DNA from: Streptomyces hilarionis
GTDB taxonomy: Bacteria; Actinomycetota; Actinomycetes; Streptomycetales; Streptomycetaceae
Assembly: GCF_024539675.1 (NCBI RefSeq)
Contig: NZ_JAHHIT010000037.1
Location: forward strand, 97,457 to 161,456
Length of the DNA: 64,000 bases
Direction of reading: 5' to 3'
Shown: positions 28,989 to 37,852 of the stretch, piece by piece
Position numbering within the stretch: the stretch's first letter is position 1
Layout: every line of letters begins with the position of its first letter
Position numbers and translations under genes: made by a program
Notes under the pieces: model-generated
Database searches by the model: none
Told to the model about the DNA's origin: nothing
What the model saw: the letters and a program-made list of their open reading frames with translations, nothing else

Positions 28989-30005
28989 TCAGGCGCAGGC
29001 GCGCACGGTGACCGGGTCCAGCGCGCGGACCGGGCGGACGCAGCCGACCGGCACGCCGCCGCCGAGCAGCGGCTCGCCGGCGAACCCGGTGAGCCGGGCG
29101 GGGTCCACGCCGGCCCGGGCGAGGGCCGCGGCGGTGACCGGCACCCGCGCCCGGTCGGCGCCGTCGGAGATCTTGACGGCGACGGCGCGGCCGTCCGGGA
29201 GGGCGGCGACCTGGACGCCCTCGAAGCCGTCCTTGGTCAGCAGTCCCGGCACGGCGCGCATCAGGTCGGCCACGTCGCGGCCGGAGCCGGAGGCCATCTC
29301 GGCGTGGTCGCGCATGGCGTCGGCGACCCGTGCCTCGGGGGTGCCGGAGGCCGCCGCGGTGATGCGGGCGGCGGACCGGGCGAGGCCGTGCAGGGAGACC
29401 GAGAACAGCGGGGCGCCGCATCCGTCGACGGTGACCCGGGCGATCCGCTGCCCGGTGAGGTCCTCGACGATCTCCGCGATCGCCTGCTGCAAGGGGTGCG
29501 CCGGATCCAGGTAGTCCTCGAGGGACCAGCCGTTGAGCGCGCAGGTGTACAGCATGGCCGCGTGCTTGCCGGAGCAGTTCTGGGCGAGGCGGGAGGGCCC
29601 GCGGCCCTCGTGCACCCATGTGTCGCGCACCGCCCGGCCGTAGGGCATGTCCTCGACGTTGCGCAGGTCGGCCTCGCCCACGCCGGCCAGCTCGAGGATC
29701 CGGCGCGTTCCGGCGAGATGGCGTTCCTCGCCGGAGTGGCTGGCGGCGGCGAGCGAGAGCAGCTCGCCGTCGAGCGGCAGCCCGGCCCGGACCATGGCGA
29801 CCGCCTGGACGGGCTTGAGCGCCGAACGCGGGTACATGGCGGCCTCGATGTCGCCGAGCTGGAGCTCGACCTCACCGCTCGCGCCGAGGACCACGACGGA
29901 GCCGTAGTGGATGCCCTCGGTCACCCCGCCGCGGACGAGGTGGGCGACGGGTGCGTGGAGGGGTTCGCGGATCGTGGGGGCCTCGGCGAGGGAACTGCTG
30001 AACAT
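28989..30005 (-). CDS. L-asparaginase (type II-like, Rhizobium-etli/actinobacterial 'asparaginase' family)
   Basis: 338 residues. The family hallmarks are HLVRGGVTEGIHYGSVVVL near the N terminus, YPRSALKPVQAVAMVRAG (a Ser-x-x-Lys pair), ASHSGEERH, QNCSGKHAAMLYTC and VDGCGAPLFSVSL with conserved cysteines. This group is unrelated to the E. coli AnsA/AnsB fold and instead resembles serine beta-lactamase-like amidohydrolases. It deamidates asparagine to aspartate inside the cell; no signal peptide. ATG 30005 is chosen for its AGG 7 bases upstream. 43 bp after the permease in the same operon, feeding aspartase. Confidence 0.9.
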   Translation of the reverse strand: MFSSSLAEAPTIREPLHAPVAHLVRGGVTEGIHYGSVVVLGASGEVELQLGDIEAAMYPRSALKPVQAVAMVRAGLPLDGELLSLAAASHSGEERHLAGTRRILELAGVGEADLRNVEDMPYGRAVRDTWVHEGRGPSRLAQNCSGKHAAMLYTCALNGWSLEDYLDPAHPLQQAIAEIVEDLTGQRIARVTVDGCGAPLFSVSLHGLARSAARITAAASGTPEARVADAMRDHAEMASGSGRDVADLMRAVPGLLTKDGFEGVQVAALPDGRAVAVKISDGADRARVPVTAAALARAGVDPARLTGFAGEPLLGGGVPVGCVRPVRALDPVTVRACA

Positions 30006-30048
30006 CACTGCCTGATCGCTTGTGGGTGGGCGTGGGCCGGTGCGGGGG

Positions 30049-31488
30049 TCACGCGTCGGCCTTGGACGAGGTGCGCGCGAGGTTGCGGCGGACGGCGTAC
30101 CAGCCCGCCACCAGCGCGGCGACGATCAGCGGCAGGCACAGCACGGTGGTGCGTCCGGCGCCGCCGTCGGCGTACATGAGGACCAGGACCGAGACGAGGA
30201 AGAAGAGCGTCACGAGCTCGGTCCAGGGGGAGCCCGGGAGACGGTAGTGCGGGCGGGTCAGCTCGCCCCTCTGGGTCTTCTGCCAGAAGAGGAGGTGACA
30301 GACCATGATCATGCCCCAGGTGGAGAGGATGCCGATCGCCGCGAAGTTCAGGACGATCTCGAAGGCGTCCGCCGGGACCACGAAGTTCAGGCCGACACCG
30401 AGGACACAGATACCGCTGGTGAGCAGGATGCCGCCGTACGGGACCTGGCTGCGGCTCATCACCGAGGTGAACTTCGGGGCGGAGCCGGACATCGCCATGG
30501 AGCGCAGGATGCGGCCGGTGGAGTACAGGCCGGAGTTGAGCGAGGACATCGCGGCCGTGAGGACGACGAGGTTCATCACGCCGCCCGCGGCCGGGACGCC
30601 GATGTTGGACAGGACCGTCACGAAGGGGCTCTCGCCGGACGTGTACTTGTTCCACGGCAGCAGCATCGACAGCAGGACCACCGAGCCGACGTAGAACAGG
30701 CCCACGCGCCACATGATCGAGTTGATCGCCTTGGGCATGATCTTCTCGGGGTTCTCGGTCTCGCCGGCGGCGACGCCCACCAGCTCGACGGAGGCGTAGG
30801 CGAAGACGACGCCCTGGACGATCAGCAGCATGGGCAGCAGGCCGTTGGGGAAGACGCCGCCGTTGTCGGTGATCAGCGAGGGGCCGGGGGTGGCGCCGTC
30901 GACCGGGTGCTGGGTGACGAGCAGGAAGATCCCGATGCACATGAAGATCACCAGCGCGCTGACCTTGACGATGGCGAACCAGAACTCCAGTTCGCCGAAG
31001 ATCCTCACCGAGATGAGGTTCACGGTGAGGACCACCGCCAGGGCGATCAGGGCGATCACCCACTGGGGTATGTCGGAGAACATGCCCCAGTAGTGGGTGT
31101 AGGTGGCGACCGCCGTGATGTCGGCGATGCCGGTGGTGGCCCAGTTCAGGAAGTACATCCAGCCGGCCGTGTACGCGCCCTTCTCGCCCATGAACTCGCG
31201 GGCGTAGGACACGAAGGCCCCGGAGGACGGGCGGTACAGGACGAGTTCGCCGAGGGCGCGCACCACCAGGAAGGCGAAGACGCCGCACACGGCGTAGGCG
31301 ATGAAGAGGGAGGGTCCGGCGTCGGCGAGACGGCCGCCCGCGCCGAGGAAGAGGCCGGTGCCGATGGCGCCGCCGATGGCGATCATGTTGACGTGCCGGG
31401 ACTTCAGCGACTTGCTGTAGCCCGCGTCTCCGGCGTCGACGTGCGGGGTCGAGGGGCGCGTCTCGTCTTTGAGGTGCTGTTCGCTCAC
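30049..31488 (-). CDS. APC family amino-acid permease, probably L-asparagine (AnsP-like)
   Basis: 479 residues, GTG start at 31488 overlapping the stop of the GntR gene (GTGA). Twelve transmembrane helices; the first carries [21 protein letters not shown], the APC consensus with the substrate-binding unwound GxG region, and [20 protein letters not shown] is the TM3 amphipathic motif of the AnsP/GABA permease branch. C-terminal [24 protein letters not shown] is also typical. Imports amino acids with protons; the neighbouring asparaginase and aspartase point to asparagine. Confidence 0.88.
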   Translation of the reverse strand: MSEQHLKDETRPSTPHVDAGDAGYSKSLKSRHVNMIAIGGAIGTGLFLGAGGRLADAGPSLFIAYAVCGVFAFLVVRALGELVLYRPSSGAFVSYAREFMGEKGAYTAGWMYFLNWATTGIADITAVATYTHYWGMFSDIPQWVIALIALAVVLTVNLISVRIFGELEFWFAIVKVSALVIFMCIGIFLLVTQHPVDGATPGPSLITDNGGVFPNGLLPMLLIVQGVVFAYASVELVGVAAGETENPEKIMPKAINSIMWRVGLFYVGSVVLLSMLLPWNKYTSGESPFVTVLSNIGVPAAGGVMNLVVLTAAMSSLNSGLYSTGRILRSMAMSGSAPKFTSVMSRSQVPYGGILLTSGICVLGVGLNFVVPADAFEIVLNFAAIGILSTWGMIMVCHLLFWQKTQRGELTRPHYRLPGSPWTELVTLFFLVSVLVLMYADGGAGRTTVLCLPLIVAALVAGWYAVRRNLARTSSKADA

Positions 31489-32216
31489 GCCTCGGGTCCG
31501 CCTTCCAGGGGAGTGTCCGCGCGCGGGGCGCGCACGATGTCGGTGAGGGTGGTCTCGACGCGGTCGAGGTGGTGGCTCATGGCCTCCACCGCGTCGGGTT
31601 CGCAACCGTCGATCAGGGCCTCGACGATCGCCCGGTGCTCGCGGTTGGACTGCTCGCGCCGGCCGCCCAGCTCGTTGAGGAAGGCCGACTGACGCGCCAG
31701 TGCGTCGCGGATCTCCTCGATGACCCGGCGGAAGACCGGGTTCTGGGCGGCTTCGGCGACAGCCAGGTGGAAGAGCGTGTCCATCGCGACCCAGGCGGTG
31801 GTGTCCGTCTCGCGCTCCATGCGCTCCAGCAGGTGGGCGAGGTGGTCCAGGTTCTCCGGGGTGCGGCGCAGGGCCGCGTACCCGGCGACCGGGATCTCGA
31901 CGTGACGGCGCACCTCGAGCAGGTCGCTCGCGGCGTAGTCGCCGAAGGTGGGGTCCTCGACGGTGTTCGCGATCACGAAGGTGCCCTTGCCCGTCCTCGC
32001 GACGGTCAGGCCCATGGTCTGGAGTGCCCGCAGGGCCTCCCGCAGCACGGGCCGGGACACCTCGAGGGTGCGGCAGAGCTCCGCCTCGGAGGGGAGCTTG
32101 TCGCCGATGGCGTACTCGCCGCGCTCGATGGCGCCGCGGAGGTGGGTGAGGACCGCTTCCATGGCGCTGACGCGCCGCGGGGCCCGACCACCTGTCTGGC
32201 TGTCTGACAGGTTCAC
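31485..32216 (-). CDS. GntR family regulator, FadR subfamily, of asparagine catabolism
   Basis: 243 residues, GTG at 32216 with CGGAG upstream; a later ATG (32162) lacks a ribosome site. GntR winged helix at about 15-85 ([33 protein letters not shown]) and the all-helical FCD effector domain at about 95-230 with the metal/ligand His residues ([26 protein letters not shown]). First gene of the operon, so it probably represses its own promoter until asparagine or aspartate is available. A CTGTC-N-GACAG palindrome covers codons 2-6. Confidence 0.9.
   Translation of the reverse strand: MNLSDSQTGGRAPRRVSAMEAVLTHLRGAIERGEYAIGDKLPSEAELCRTLEVSRPVLREALRALQTMGLTVARTGKGTFVIANTVEDPTFGDYAASDLLEVRRHVEIPVAGYAALRRTPENLDHLAHLLERMERETDTTAWVAMDTLFHLAVAEAAQNPVFRRVIEEIRDALARQSAFLNELGGRREQSNREHRAIVEALIDGCEPDAVEAMSHHLDRVETTLTDIVRAPRADTPLEGGPEA
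32191..32210. promoter_or_regulatory. FadR-type operator within the first codons of the GntR gene
   Basis: CTGTCTGACAG (32200-32210) is an inverted repeat around one central base, the form of FadR/FCD-type sites, and a further CCTGTCTGG half-site (32191-32199) abuts it. It lies at codons 2-8 of the regulator, just downstream of the expected transcription start, where binding would obstruct elongation. Confidence 0.5.
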
Positions 32217-32256
32217 GGGAGTGATACTCCGGGGGGCGCGAGGGCCCTGTCAAGAC

Positions 32257-32314
32257 GGACGAAAACAAAAATTCAGGGGGCGGGGCGCCTGAATGGCGAC
32301 TTCCCGCCCCCTGA
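32257..32314 (-). terminator. Strong intrinsic terminator of uppP
   Basis: TCAGGGGGCGGG (32273-32284) pairs perfectly with CCCGCCCCCTGA (32303-32314) across an 18-base loop. Read on the minus strand the stem is followed by ATTTTTGTTTTCGTC, a genuine U-rich tract, rare in this GC-rich genome. It begins 13 bases after the uppP stop and shields the GntR operon from read-through. Confidence 0.85.
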
Positions 32315-32326
32315 GGGAGCCACGGG

Positions 32327-33163
32327 TCAGCTGTCGAGGACCCCGGTGGCCAGCAGTCCGAAGAGCGCCAGACCGACGACGATGCGGTAGACGACGAACG
32401 CGTTGAACGAGTGCTTGGCCACGAACTTCAGCAGCCAGGCGATGGAGGCGTAGGCGACGACGAACGACACGGCCGTGCCGACGGCCAGGGGCGCCGCCCC
32501 CGCGCCGGTGCCCAGGGCGTCCTTCAGCTCGTAGATGCCGGCGCCGGTCAGGGCGGGGATGCCGAGGAAGAACGACAGCCGGGTGGCGGCGACCCGGTCC
32601 AGGTCGAGGATGAGCGCGGTGGACATCGTGGCGCCGGAGCGGGAGAAGCCGGGGAAGAGCAGCGCGAGGATCTGAGAACTGCCGACCAGCATCGCGTCCT
32701 TGAACGAGGTGTCGTCCTCGCCGCGCTTGTGCCGGCCCATCTGGTCGGCCGCCCACATCACGCCGCTGCCGACGAGCAGCGAGCCCGCGACCACCCACAG
32801 CGAGGCCAGCGGCCCCTCGATGAGCGGCTTGGCCGCGAGTCCCACGACGACGATCGGGATGGTCGCGTAGATCACCCACCAGGCGAACTTGTAGTCGTGG
32901 TGGTGGCGCTCCTCACGGTTGCGCAGCCCTCGGAACCAGGCCGAGACGATCCGCACGATGTCCTTGCGGAAGTACACGAGCACCGCGGCGATCGCGCCGA
33001 CCTGGATGACGGCGGAGAAGCCGACGACGGCGTCGTCGTCGACCGGGATGTGCATCAGGCCTTCGGTGATCTTCAGATGGCCGGTCGAGGAGACGGGGAG
33101 GAACTCGGTCACTCCCTCGACGGCTCCGAGGACGACGGCTTGGCCGACGGAGATGGCGCTCAT
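32327..33163 (-). CDS. uppP: Undecaprenyl-diphosphatase (BacA/UppP)
   Basis: 278 residues, the usual length, with about eight membrane helices. Both signature loops are intact: [15 protein letters not shown] (about 16-30) and [11 protein letters not shown] (about 170-180), which supply the catalytic Glu, Ser and Arg residues. It recycles the lipid carrier C55-PP to C55-P for cell-wall synthesis and gives basal bacitracin tolerance. An insert-like hydrophilic loop ([12 protein letters not shown]) follows helix 3. Monocistronic, ending in a strong terminator. Confidence 0.96.
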   Translation of the reverse strand: MSAISVGQAVVLGAVEGVTEFLPVSSTGHLKITEGLMHIPVDDDAVVGFSAVIQVGAIAAVLVYFRKDIVRIVSAWFRGLRNREERHHHDYKFAWWVIYATIPIVVVGLAAKPLIEGPLASLWVVAGSLLVGSGVMWAADQMGRHKRGEDDTSFKDAMLVGSSQILALLFPGFSRSGATMSTALILDLDRVAATRLSFFLGIPALTGAGIYELKDALGTGAGAAPLAVGTAVSFVVAYASIAWLLKFVAKHSFNAFVVYRIVVGLALFGLLATGVLDS

Positions 33164-33269
33164 GGAATCCAGTTCTGAGAAGACGAATCGGTCGACAGCG
33201 TTGTAGACGGTGCGGTGTCGTGCACAGTCCTACCAGGCCCGCGGCAGGCCGGAAGCAGGCCCGATTCTG

Positions 33270-33635
33270 CTACGACCACGCCCACTGACCCAGCGCCACC
33301 CCCGCGGACGCGGCCCCCAGCCCCGCGACCACGCTCGCCGCGATGTTGGCGACGGCGTACAGCCCCGCCCCGGTCTCGGTCAGGCGCAGGGTCTCGTAGG
33401 AGAACGTGGAGTACGTGGTCAGCGCGCCGCACAGCCCCGTTCCCAGGAACAACCGCAGGTCGGGGGCGATGTCGGCGGCCCCGGTGAGCGTGCCGAGGAT
33501 CAGGCAGCCGGTGACGTTGACGACGAAGGTGCCCCAGGGGAAGACCGAGTCGTGCCGGGACTGCACCGCGCGGTCGGTCAGGTACCGCAGCGGGGCGCCG
33601 ATCATCCCGCCCACGACGACGAGCAGCCAGTTCAC
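33270..33635 (-). CDS. crcB: Fluoride efflux channel CrcB (first subunit type)
   Basis: 121 residues, GTG start at 33635 overlapping the DUF190 stop (GTGA). Four helices with [29 protein letters not shown] (pore-lining Asn) and [13 protein letters not shown] (the Phe-box region with TTYSTF). CrcB/Fluc proteins are dual-topology dimers that expel fluoride. Two crcB genes in one operon usually encode heterodimer partners inserted in opposite orientation; the arginine/lysine bias of loops would be opposite here. Third gene of the trio. Confidence 0.93.
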   Translation of the reverse strand: MNWLLVVVGGMIGAPLRYLTDRAVQSRHDSVFPWGTFVVNVTGCLILGTLTGAADIAPDLRLFLGTGLCGALTTYSTFSYETLRLTETGAGLYAVANIAASVVAGLGAASAGVALGQWAWS

Positions 33636-34012
33636 AACCAGTTCTTACCCTTCGTGCCCGAATCGTCCGGGTTCTCGCCGCGTCCCACGTACCTGATGAC
33701 CTCGCACGGATCGAGGGTGACCATCCCCTCCGTGACCAGTTCGTCGAGCTGGGGCAGGAAGGCCCGCACCCGGTCCTCGGTGTCCACGACGACCACCGCC
33801 ACCGGCAGGTCCTCGCTGAGCGAGAGCAGCCGGGAGGTGTGGATGCGCGAGGACGCGCCGAAGCCCTCGATGCCGCGGAAGACGCTGGCGCCGGCGAGCC
33901 CGGCGGCGTGGGCGCGGTGCACGATCTCGGTGTACAGGGGCTTGCGGTGCCAGGTGTCGTTCTCGCCGATCAGGACGGTCAGCCGCAGGGCACTGCCGGT
34001 CAGCCGGGTCAT
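33632..34012 (-). CDS. DUF190 small cytoplasmic protein (PII-like fold)
   Basis: 126 residues. [44 protein letters not shown] is the DUF190 hallmark and predicts a ferredoxin-like/PII-like trimer; [28 protein letters not shown] completes the fold. Sandwiched between two crcB genes with 4-bp overlaps at both ends, so its synthesis is coupled to the channels; a regulatory role in fluoride efflux is inferred from this conserved order, not demonstrated. Confidence 0.9.
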   Translation of the reverse strand: MTRLTGSALRLTVLIGENDTWHRKPLYTEIVHRAHAAGLAGASVFRGIEGFGASSRIHTSRLLSLSEDLPVAVVVVDTEDRVRAFLPQLDELVTEGMVTLDPCEVIRYVGRGENPDDSGTKGKNWL

Positions 34013-34464
34013 CGCCGCCTCCAGGAGAGGGCGCGGCGGGTCGCCGTGGCGGCGAGCCACACCGCGAAGAGGGCCGCGGACAGGGTCGCGGCGAGGTAGG
34101 CCAGGGCCGTCGCGGCGCTGCCCGCGCCGAACAGGGCCCGGATGTCGACGGCGTACGTCGAGAAGGTCGTGAAGCCGCCGAGCACGCCGGTGCCGAAGAA
34201 GGGCCGCACCAGCCGGTGAGCGCTCACCGCCTCGGTGACCAGCACCAGGAACACGCCGATCACCGCACATCCGGTGACGTTCACCCAGAACGTGGCCCAG
34301 GGGAACCCACCGCTTCGCGTGGGCCACCACAGCGCGGCCGCGTAGCGGGCGGCGGCGCCGAGGCCCCCGCCGAGGGCCACGACCGCGACCACCGGGAGCT
34401 GCCCCGGCGCGTGCGGCGCGCGCGGGGCGCCGGTACGGAGACTTCCGGTCTCCGGAGCTGTCAT
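34009..34464 (-). CDS. crcB: Fluoride efflux channel CrcB (second subunit type)
   Basis: 151 residues from ATG 34464 (GGAGAC upstream). Four helices, with [30 protein letters not shown] and [12 protein letters not shown] corresponding to the CrcB motifs. The 25-residue hydrophilic N terminus and the basic C-terminal tail ([10 protein letters not shown]) differ from the other copy, as expected for opposite-orientation partners. First gene of the operon. I searched its leader for the fluoride riboswitch pseudoknot and could not recognise it. Confidence 0.92.
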   Translation of the reverse strand: MTAPETGSLRTGAPRAPHAPGQLPVVAVVALGGGLGAAARYAAALWWPTRSGGFPWATFWVNVTGCAVIGVFLVLVTEAVSAHRLVRPFFGTGVLGGFTTFSTYAVDIRALFGAGSAATALAYLAATLSAALFAVWLAATATRRALSWRRR

Positions 34465-34542
34465 GTCGTACGTCTCCCGCTCGGTCCGGGACCGCTCGAC
34501 CGCTTCGGGGTGATCACGGCCGGGCACCAGCGTAACCCCGTC

Positions 34543-35547
34543 TCACCGGGGCACGGGCGCCTCGCAGACCGCGAGGCCGCGCTCGACGAGGCTGCCCAGG
34601 ACCAGCAGTCCGCCGGTCTCGCAGACGCTGGTGACCATGCGGAACGCCGAGCGCCGACGGGTGGGGACGGACGCCCCCGCGCCCGAGCGCAGCGGGGAGT
34701 ACGGGACGACCGTGCGGCCGTCGTCGTCGACGGCGAGCACCCCGGTGTCCCCCCAGGGGCGGTAGGGGGCGTGGACGGCCAGGCGGGCGGCGCGGCGGCG
34801 CACGGCGGGGCCGGCGCGGTGCAGAAGGTCGAGCGGGGGCACGCGGGGTCCGGCCATCGCCACCCAGACCGGGCCGTCGGACGCGCCGCGCCACATGTTG
34901 TCCGGGAACCCCGGCAGCCGCTCGACCAGCGGCTCGGGCCGCCCGGCGCGGGGGCCGGCGAGAGGGAAGCGGGTGAGGCGGCGGGCGCCGGTCTCGGCGA
35001 CGATCAGGAACGAGTCGTCGGCGCCGCGTACCAGGCCGTTGGCGAACTGCAGTCCCTCCAGGACGACTTCGGCCTCGCGGGCGCCGGGTTCGAGGCGCAG
35101 CAGGCGTCCGGTGCCGGTGTGCTCGACGATGTCGCCCATCCAGTCCTCGAGGGGATGGACCGTGCTGGAGACGGTGAAGTAGAGCGTGCCGTCGGGCAGG
35201 GCGACGACGTTGCTGCAGAAGCGCAGCCGCTCCCCCGCCGCCGACTCGGCCAGGACCCGCACCGCGCCCGGGCCGCCGCCGAGGCCGACGCGCAGGAGGG
35301 CGCCGTCGGCGCTGCACACCAGCAGGTCGCCGTCCGGGAGGAGTTCGAGGCCCAGCGGGCGGCCGTCGATCCGCGCGAGGTGCTCGACGCGGGCCGTCCG
35401 CGGGTCGTCCAGACCGTCCACCCGCAGGATCCGTCCGTCCGCCACCGCGGTCAGCACCCGGCCCTCGGGATCGGCGACGACGTCCTCGGGACCGCGGCCG
35501 GGCAGCGAGACGTACCGGAGAGGGACGAGAGCCGCGCGACGGTCCAT
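34543..35547 (-). CDS. SMP-30/gluconolactonase/strictosidine-synthase-like beta-propeller protein
   Basis: 334 residues from ATG 35547. Six-bladed propeller repeats are visible as GPEDVVADPEGRVLTAVADGRIL, RPLGLELLPDGDLLVCSADGALL, NVVALPDGTLYFTVSS, GLQFANGLVRGADDSFLIVAETGARRL, and LPGFPDNMWRGASDGPVWVAM. PEDVVADPEG supplies the metal-binding Glu, and NG and FPDN the Asn/Asp ligands, consistent with a calcium-dependent lactonase. Cytoplasmic (no signal). Natural lactone substrate unknown. The 3' end lies 78 bp from the crcB operon on the same strand. Confidence 0.83.
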   Translation of the reverse strand: MDRRAALVPLRYVSLPGRGPEDVVADPEGRVLTAVADGRILRVDGLDDPRTARVEHLARIDGRPLGLELLPDGDLLVCSADGALLRVGLGGGPGAVRVLAESAAGERLRFCSNVVALPDGTLYFTVSSTVHPLEDWMGDIVEHTGTGRLLRLEPGAREAEVVLEGLQFANGLVRGADDSFLIVAETGARRLTRFPLAGPRAGRPEPLVERLPGFPDNMWRGASDGPVWVAMAGPRVPPLDLLHRAGPAVRRRAARLAVHAPYRPWGDTGVLAVDDDGRTVVPYSPLRSGAGASVPTRRRSAFRMVTSVCETGGLLVLGSLVERGLAVCEAPVPR

Positions 35548-35684
35548 GGGGTCCGCCCTTCCTGAAGGAGGCGGCCATCCTCCCAGGGCCGCCGGGCTCC
35601 GGCGGAGCGGGGTCGTGGACGTCCGCCGCTCCCGCTCCCCGCCGGACGGCCCCGCCGCCCTGCGCCGTTCCCGACCGGGGCCGG

Positions 35685-35972
35685 CTACCAGCCTTTGTCG
35701 AACATGCGGGCCACTTCCGCGATGCGCATCTCGTCGCGTCGGTAGTAGGTGCGTCGCCTGATCCGCTTGGCGCGCAGCAGGCCGAGGTGGGCGAGCAGGA
35801 CGAGGTGGGTGTTCGCCACCTGCCGGCGCACGCCGAGTTTCGTGGCGATGACGTCGGCGGGGACGCCGTCCTCGACGGGGTCGCCGTGGCGCTGCGGCGG
35901 GAAGTGCCGGGCCGGCTCCTTCAGCCACTCCAGGATGTCCAGCCGCCTCTCGCTCACCGGAGTCCTCAGCAT
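35685..35972 (-). CDS. Small ArsR-like winged-helix regulator
   Basis: 95 residues. SERRLDILEWLKEP, GVPADVIATKLGVRRQVANTHLVLLAHLGLL and RRRTYYRRDEMRIAEVARMF form a complete ArsR-type winged helix with nothing else attached. No metal-binding cysteines in the recognition helix, so an ordinary metal-sensing role is unlikely. ATG 35972 follows a purine-rich GGGGGCCGAGG; GTG at 35957 is an alternative. Alone between the lactonase-like gene and the galactan cluster; target unknown. Confidence 0.8.
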   Translation of the reverse strand: MLRTPVSERRLDILEWLKEPARHFPPQRHGDPVEDGVPADVIATKLGVRRQVANTHLVLLAHLGLLRAKRIRRRTYYRRDEMRIAEVARMFDKGW

Positions 35973-36127
35973 CCTCGGCCCCCCTCCGCCCCGGCTCGGG
36001 GCTCCGTCGTACCGCGCCTTTCCACTCTCGCGCAGTCGGGGCCGCCGTGTCCCGCACTCCGGGAGCCTTGGCCGGGATGCAACACCCGCGCCGCGCCCGG
36101 CTGTTCGCCATGGGGCGCGCGGGACGG

Positions 36128-36162
36128 ACAGGGGCCCGGCCGCGTGGTGCGGACGGGCCCCT
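36128..36162 (-). terminator. Terminator hairpin downstream of the endo-galactanase gene
   Basis: CAGGGGCCCG (36128-36137) pairs with CGGGCCCCTG (36153-36162), a 10-bp stem with a 15-base loop, starting 21 bases past the GH53 stop codon on the minus strand. Confidence 0.6.
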
Positions 36163-36182
36163 GCGCGCGTCGGTGCGGCGAC

Positions 36183-37751
36183 TCAGCGGTGGCGGAACCA
36201 CGCCAGGGAGGACAGCGCCCTGTCGTCGTAGCCGAACAGCGCCTGGTTCTCCCAGCCGTTGCCGGAGGCGGCGTCGGCCGGGTCCCAGCCGTTGCCCGCG
36301 ACGGCCGTCCAGGTCGCCTCCCAGTAGAAGACGCCGAGGCCGCGGCCGCCGGGGACGGCCTCCACGAGGTTCGCGACGGTGTTCATCCAGGCGAGCTGTC
36401 CTGCGGCGGAAGCCGGATAGCCGGCGACCAGCTCGCCCGTGGTGTCGATCTGGTCGACGAGGAAGTCGTCGCTGTCGAGACGGAAGGGGTAGGCCGTCTC
36501 GGCGATGTAGACCGGCTTGGCGTAGCGGGCGGCCACGTCGTCGAGGGTGGTCTGGGCGGCGGCCGGCGAGCCGTGCCAGTAGCCGTAGTACGACAGGCCG
36601 ATCACGTCGTAGGCGACGCCGTGCGTCCTGGCGTTGTCGAACCACCAGCGCACGGTGGCGTCGTCCCCGGCGTTCGCCAGGTGCAGGGCGACCCGGGTGC
36701 CGGAGGAGACCGCCTTGACGGCGTCGTAGCCGGAGTTGAGGAGTCCGGCGAGCTGGGGCCAGTTGTCCGTGGACCCCTCGGACCAGAGCATGCCGCCGTT
36801 GATCTCGTTGCCGACCTGGACCATGTCGGCCGTGGTGCCCTGGGACTTGAGGGCGTTGAGGACGTCGTAGGTGTGGTGATAGACGTCGGTCTTCAGTTGA
36901 CCGTAGGAGTGGCCGGTCCAGGCGGCGGGCTTGGTCTGCTTGCCCGGGTCGGCCCAGGTGTCGGAGTAGTGGAAGTCGACCAGCAGCTTCATGCCCGCGG
37001 CCTTGATCCGCCTGGCCATGGCCAGCACGTGCGCCTTGTCGTTGTAGCCGTCGGCGGGGTCGACCCACACCTTCAGGCGCGCGTAGTTCATCCCGGCGTC
37101 CCGCAGGATGGCGACCGCGTCGCCACGGGATCCGGAAGCGGTCCTGTAGACACCGCCCTTGGCCTCGCTCTTGGCGAGGGAGGAGATGTCCGCGCCCTTG
37201 ACGGACAGACCCGTCGAGCCCGGGGTGAAGGTCAGGTCGTCGACGTTGATCCAGTTGCCGGCGTTCGCGTCACTGTTGACGCTGATGGTGCACTGACTGT
37301 TGGTCACCTTGATCGACGTGACGATCCGCACCCAACTGCTGGACGACACCGGCAGGTCGGTGCGCTGCTCGGCGCTGCCGCAGTTCTTCAGGGCCAGGTA
37401 CGCGGCCTTCTGACCGCCGCCCGAGCGCACCCAGGCGGTCAGTGTGTAGGGGCCGTTGGCGAGCCCGGACAGGTACTGGTACGTCTCGACCTTGTAGGCG
37501 GAGGCCGACCAGTGCGAGAGGCGGTAGCCTCCGCCGTGGCCGCCGGGCTCGGTGAAGGAGGCGGAGTTCTGGCCGGCCGCCGAGTAGGTCGACCAGCCGG
37601 CCGGCGTCGCGGTGCCGGTCGCGTCGGTCTCGAAGCCCGCGTTGGCGAGGGTGGCGGCCGCCCGCGCGCTCTGCGCGGGCAGGGCGGTGAGCGCGAGCCC
37701 GGCGGCGAGCGGCAGCAGCAGGGCCTTGAGGGTGCGTCTGGGATGGAACAT
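36183..37751 (-). CDS. ganB: Secreted arabinogalactan endo-beta-1,4-galactanase (GH53) with N-terminal carbohydrate-binding domain
   Basis: 522 residues. Sec signal peptide (MFHPRRTLKALLLPLAAGLALTA, cleavage near ARA, about residue 31), then a jelly-roll carbohydrate-binding module (about 35-175, NAGFETDATGTATPAGW and NWINVDDLTF), then the GH53 TIM barrel (about 180-520). Catalytic acid/base Glu is in QVGNEINGGMLW and the nucleophile Glu in YIAETAYPF; GADISSL and YARLKVWVDP are also family hallmarks. Cleaves beta-1,4-galactan side chains of pectin outside the cell. 101 bp behind ganA on the same strand; equivalent to B. subtilis GanB. Confidence 0.94.
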   Translation of the reverse strand: MFHPRRTLKALLLPLAAGLALTALPAQSARAAATLANAGFETDATGTATPAGWSTYSAAGQNSASFTEPGGHGGGYRLSHWSASAYKVETYQYLSGLANGPYTLTAWVRSGGGQKAAYLALKNCGSAEQRTDLPVSSSSWVRIVTSIKVTNSQCTISVNSDANAGNWINVDDLTFTPGSTGLSVKGADISSLAKSEAKGGVYRTASGSRGDAVAILRDAGMNYARLKVWVDPADGYNDKAHVLAMARRIKAAGMKLLVDFHYSDTWADPGKQTKPAAWTGHSYGQLKTDVYHHTYDVLNALKSQGTTADMVQVGNEINGGMLWSEGSTDNWPQLAGLLNSGYDAVKAVSSGTRVALHLANAGDDATVRWWFDNARTHGVAYDVIGLSYYGYWHGSPAAAQTTLDDVAARYAKPVYIAETAYPFRLDSDDFLVDQIDTTGELVAGYPASAAGQLAWMNTVANLVEAVPGGRGLGVFYWEATWTAVAGNGWDPADAASGNGWENQALFGYDDRALSSLAWFRHR

Positions 37752-37852
37752 CGTCGTCCGTCGTCCCTTCGACGTGGTGGGTGGGTTCCCTCGGGGGCGA
37801 GGGGCCCCCTCCGCCCGCGGCTCGCGGCTCCACGGGCGAAGGGGGAGTCGGC

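Noticed and set aside
33632..34330. 232-residue protein including the DUF190 domain
   Set aside because: The first 106 codons are an Arg/Gly/Pro-rich shadow of crcB; the true start is ATG 34012, which overlaps the crcB stop.
34465..34540. Fluoride riboswitch before the crcB operon
   Set aside because: The leader has none of the ordered pseudoknot segments (no GGCGAUGG...CGCC...UGAUGACNCC arrangement). A covariance search (Infernal, RF01734) would be decisive.
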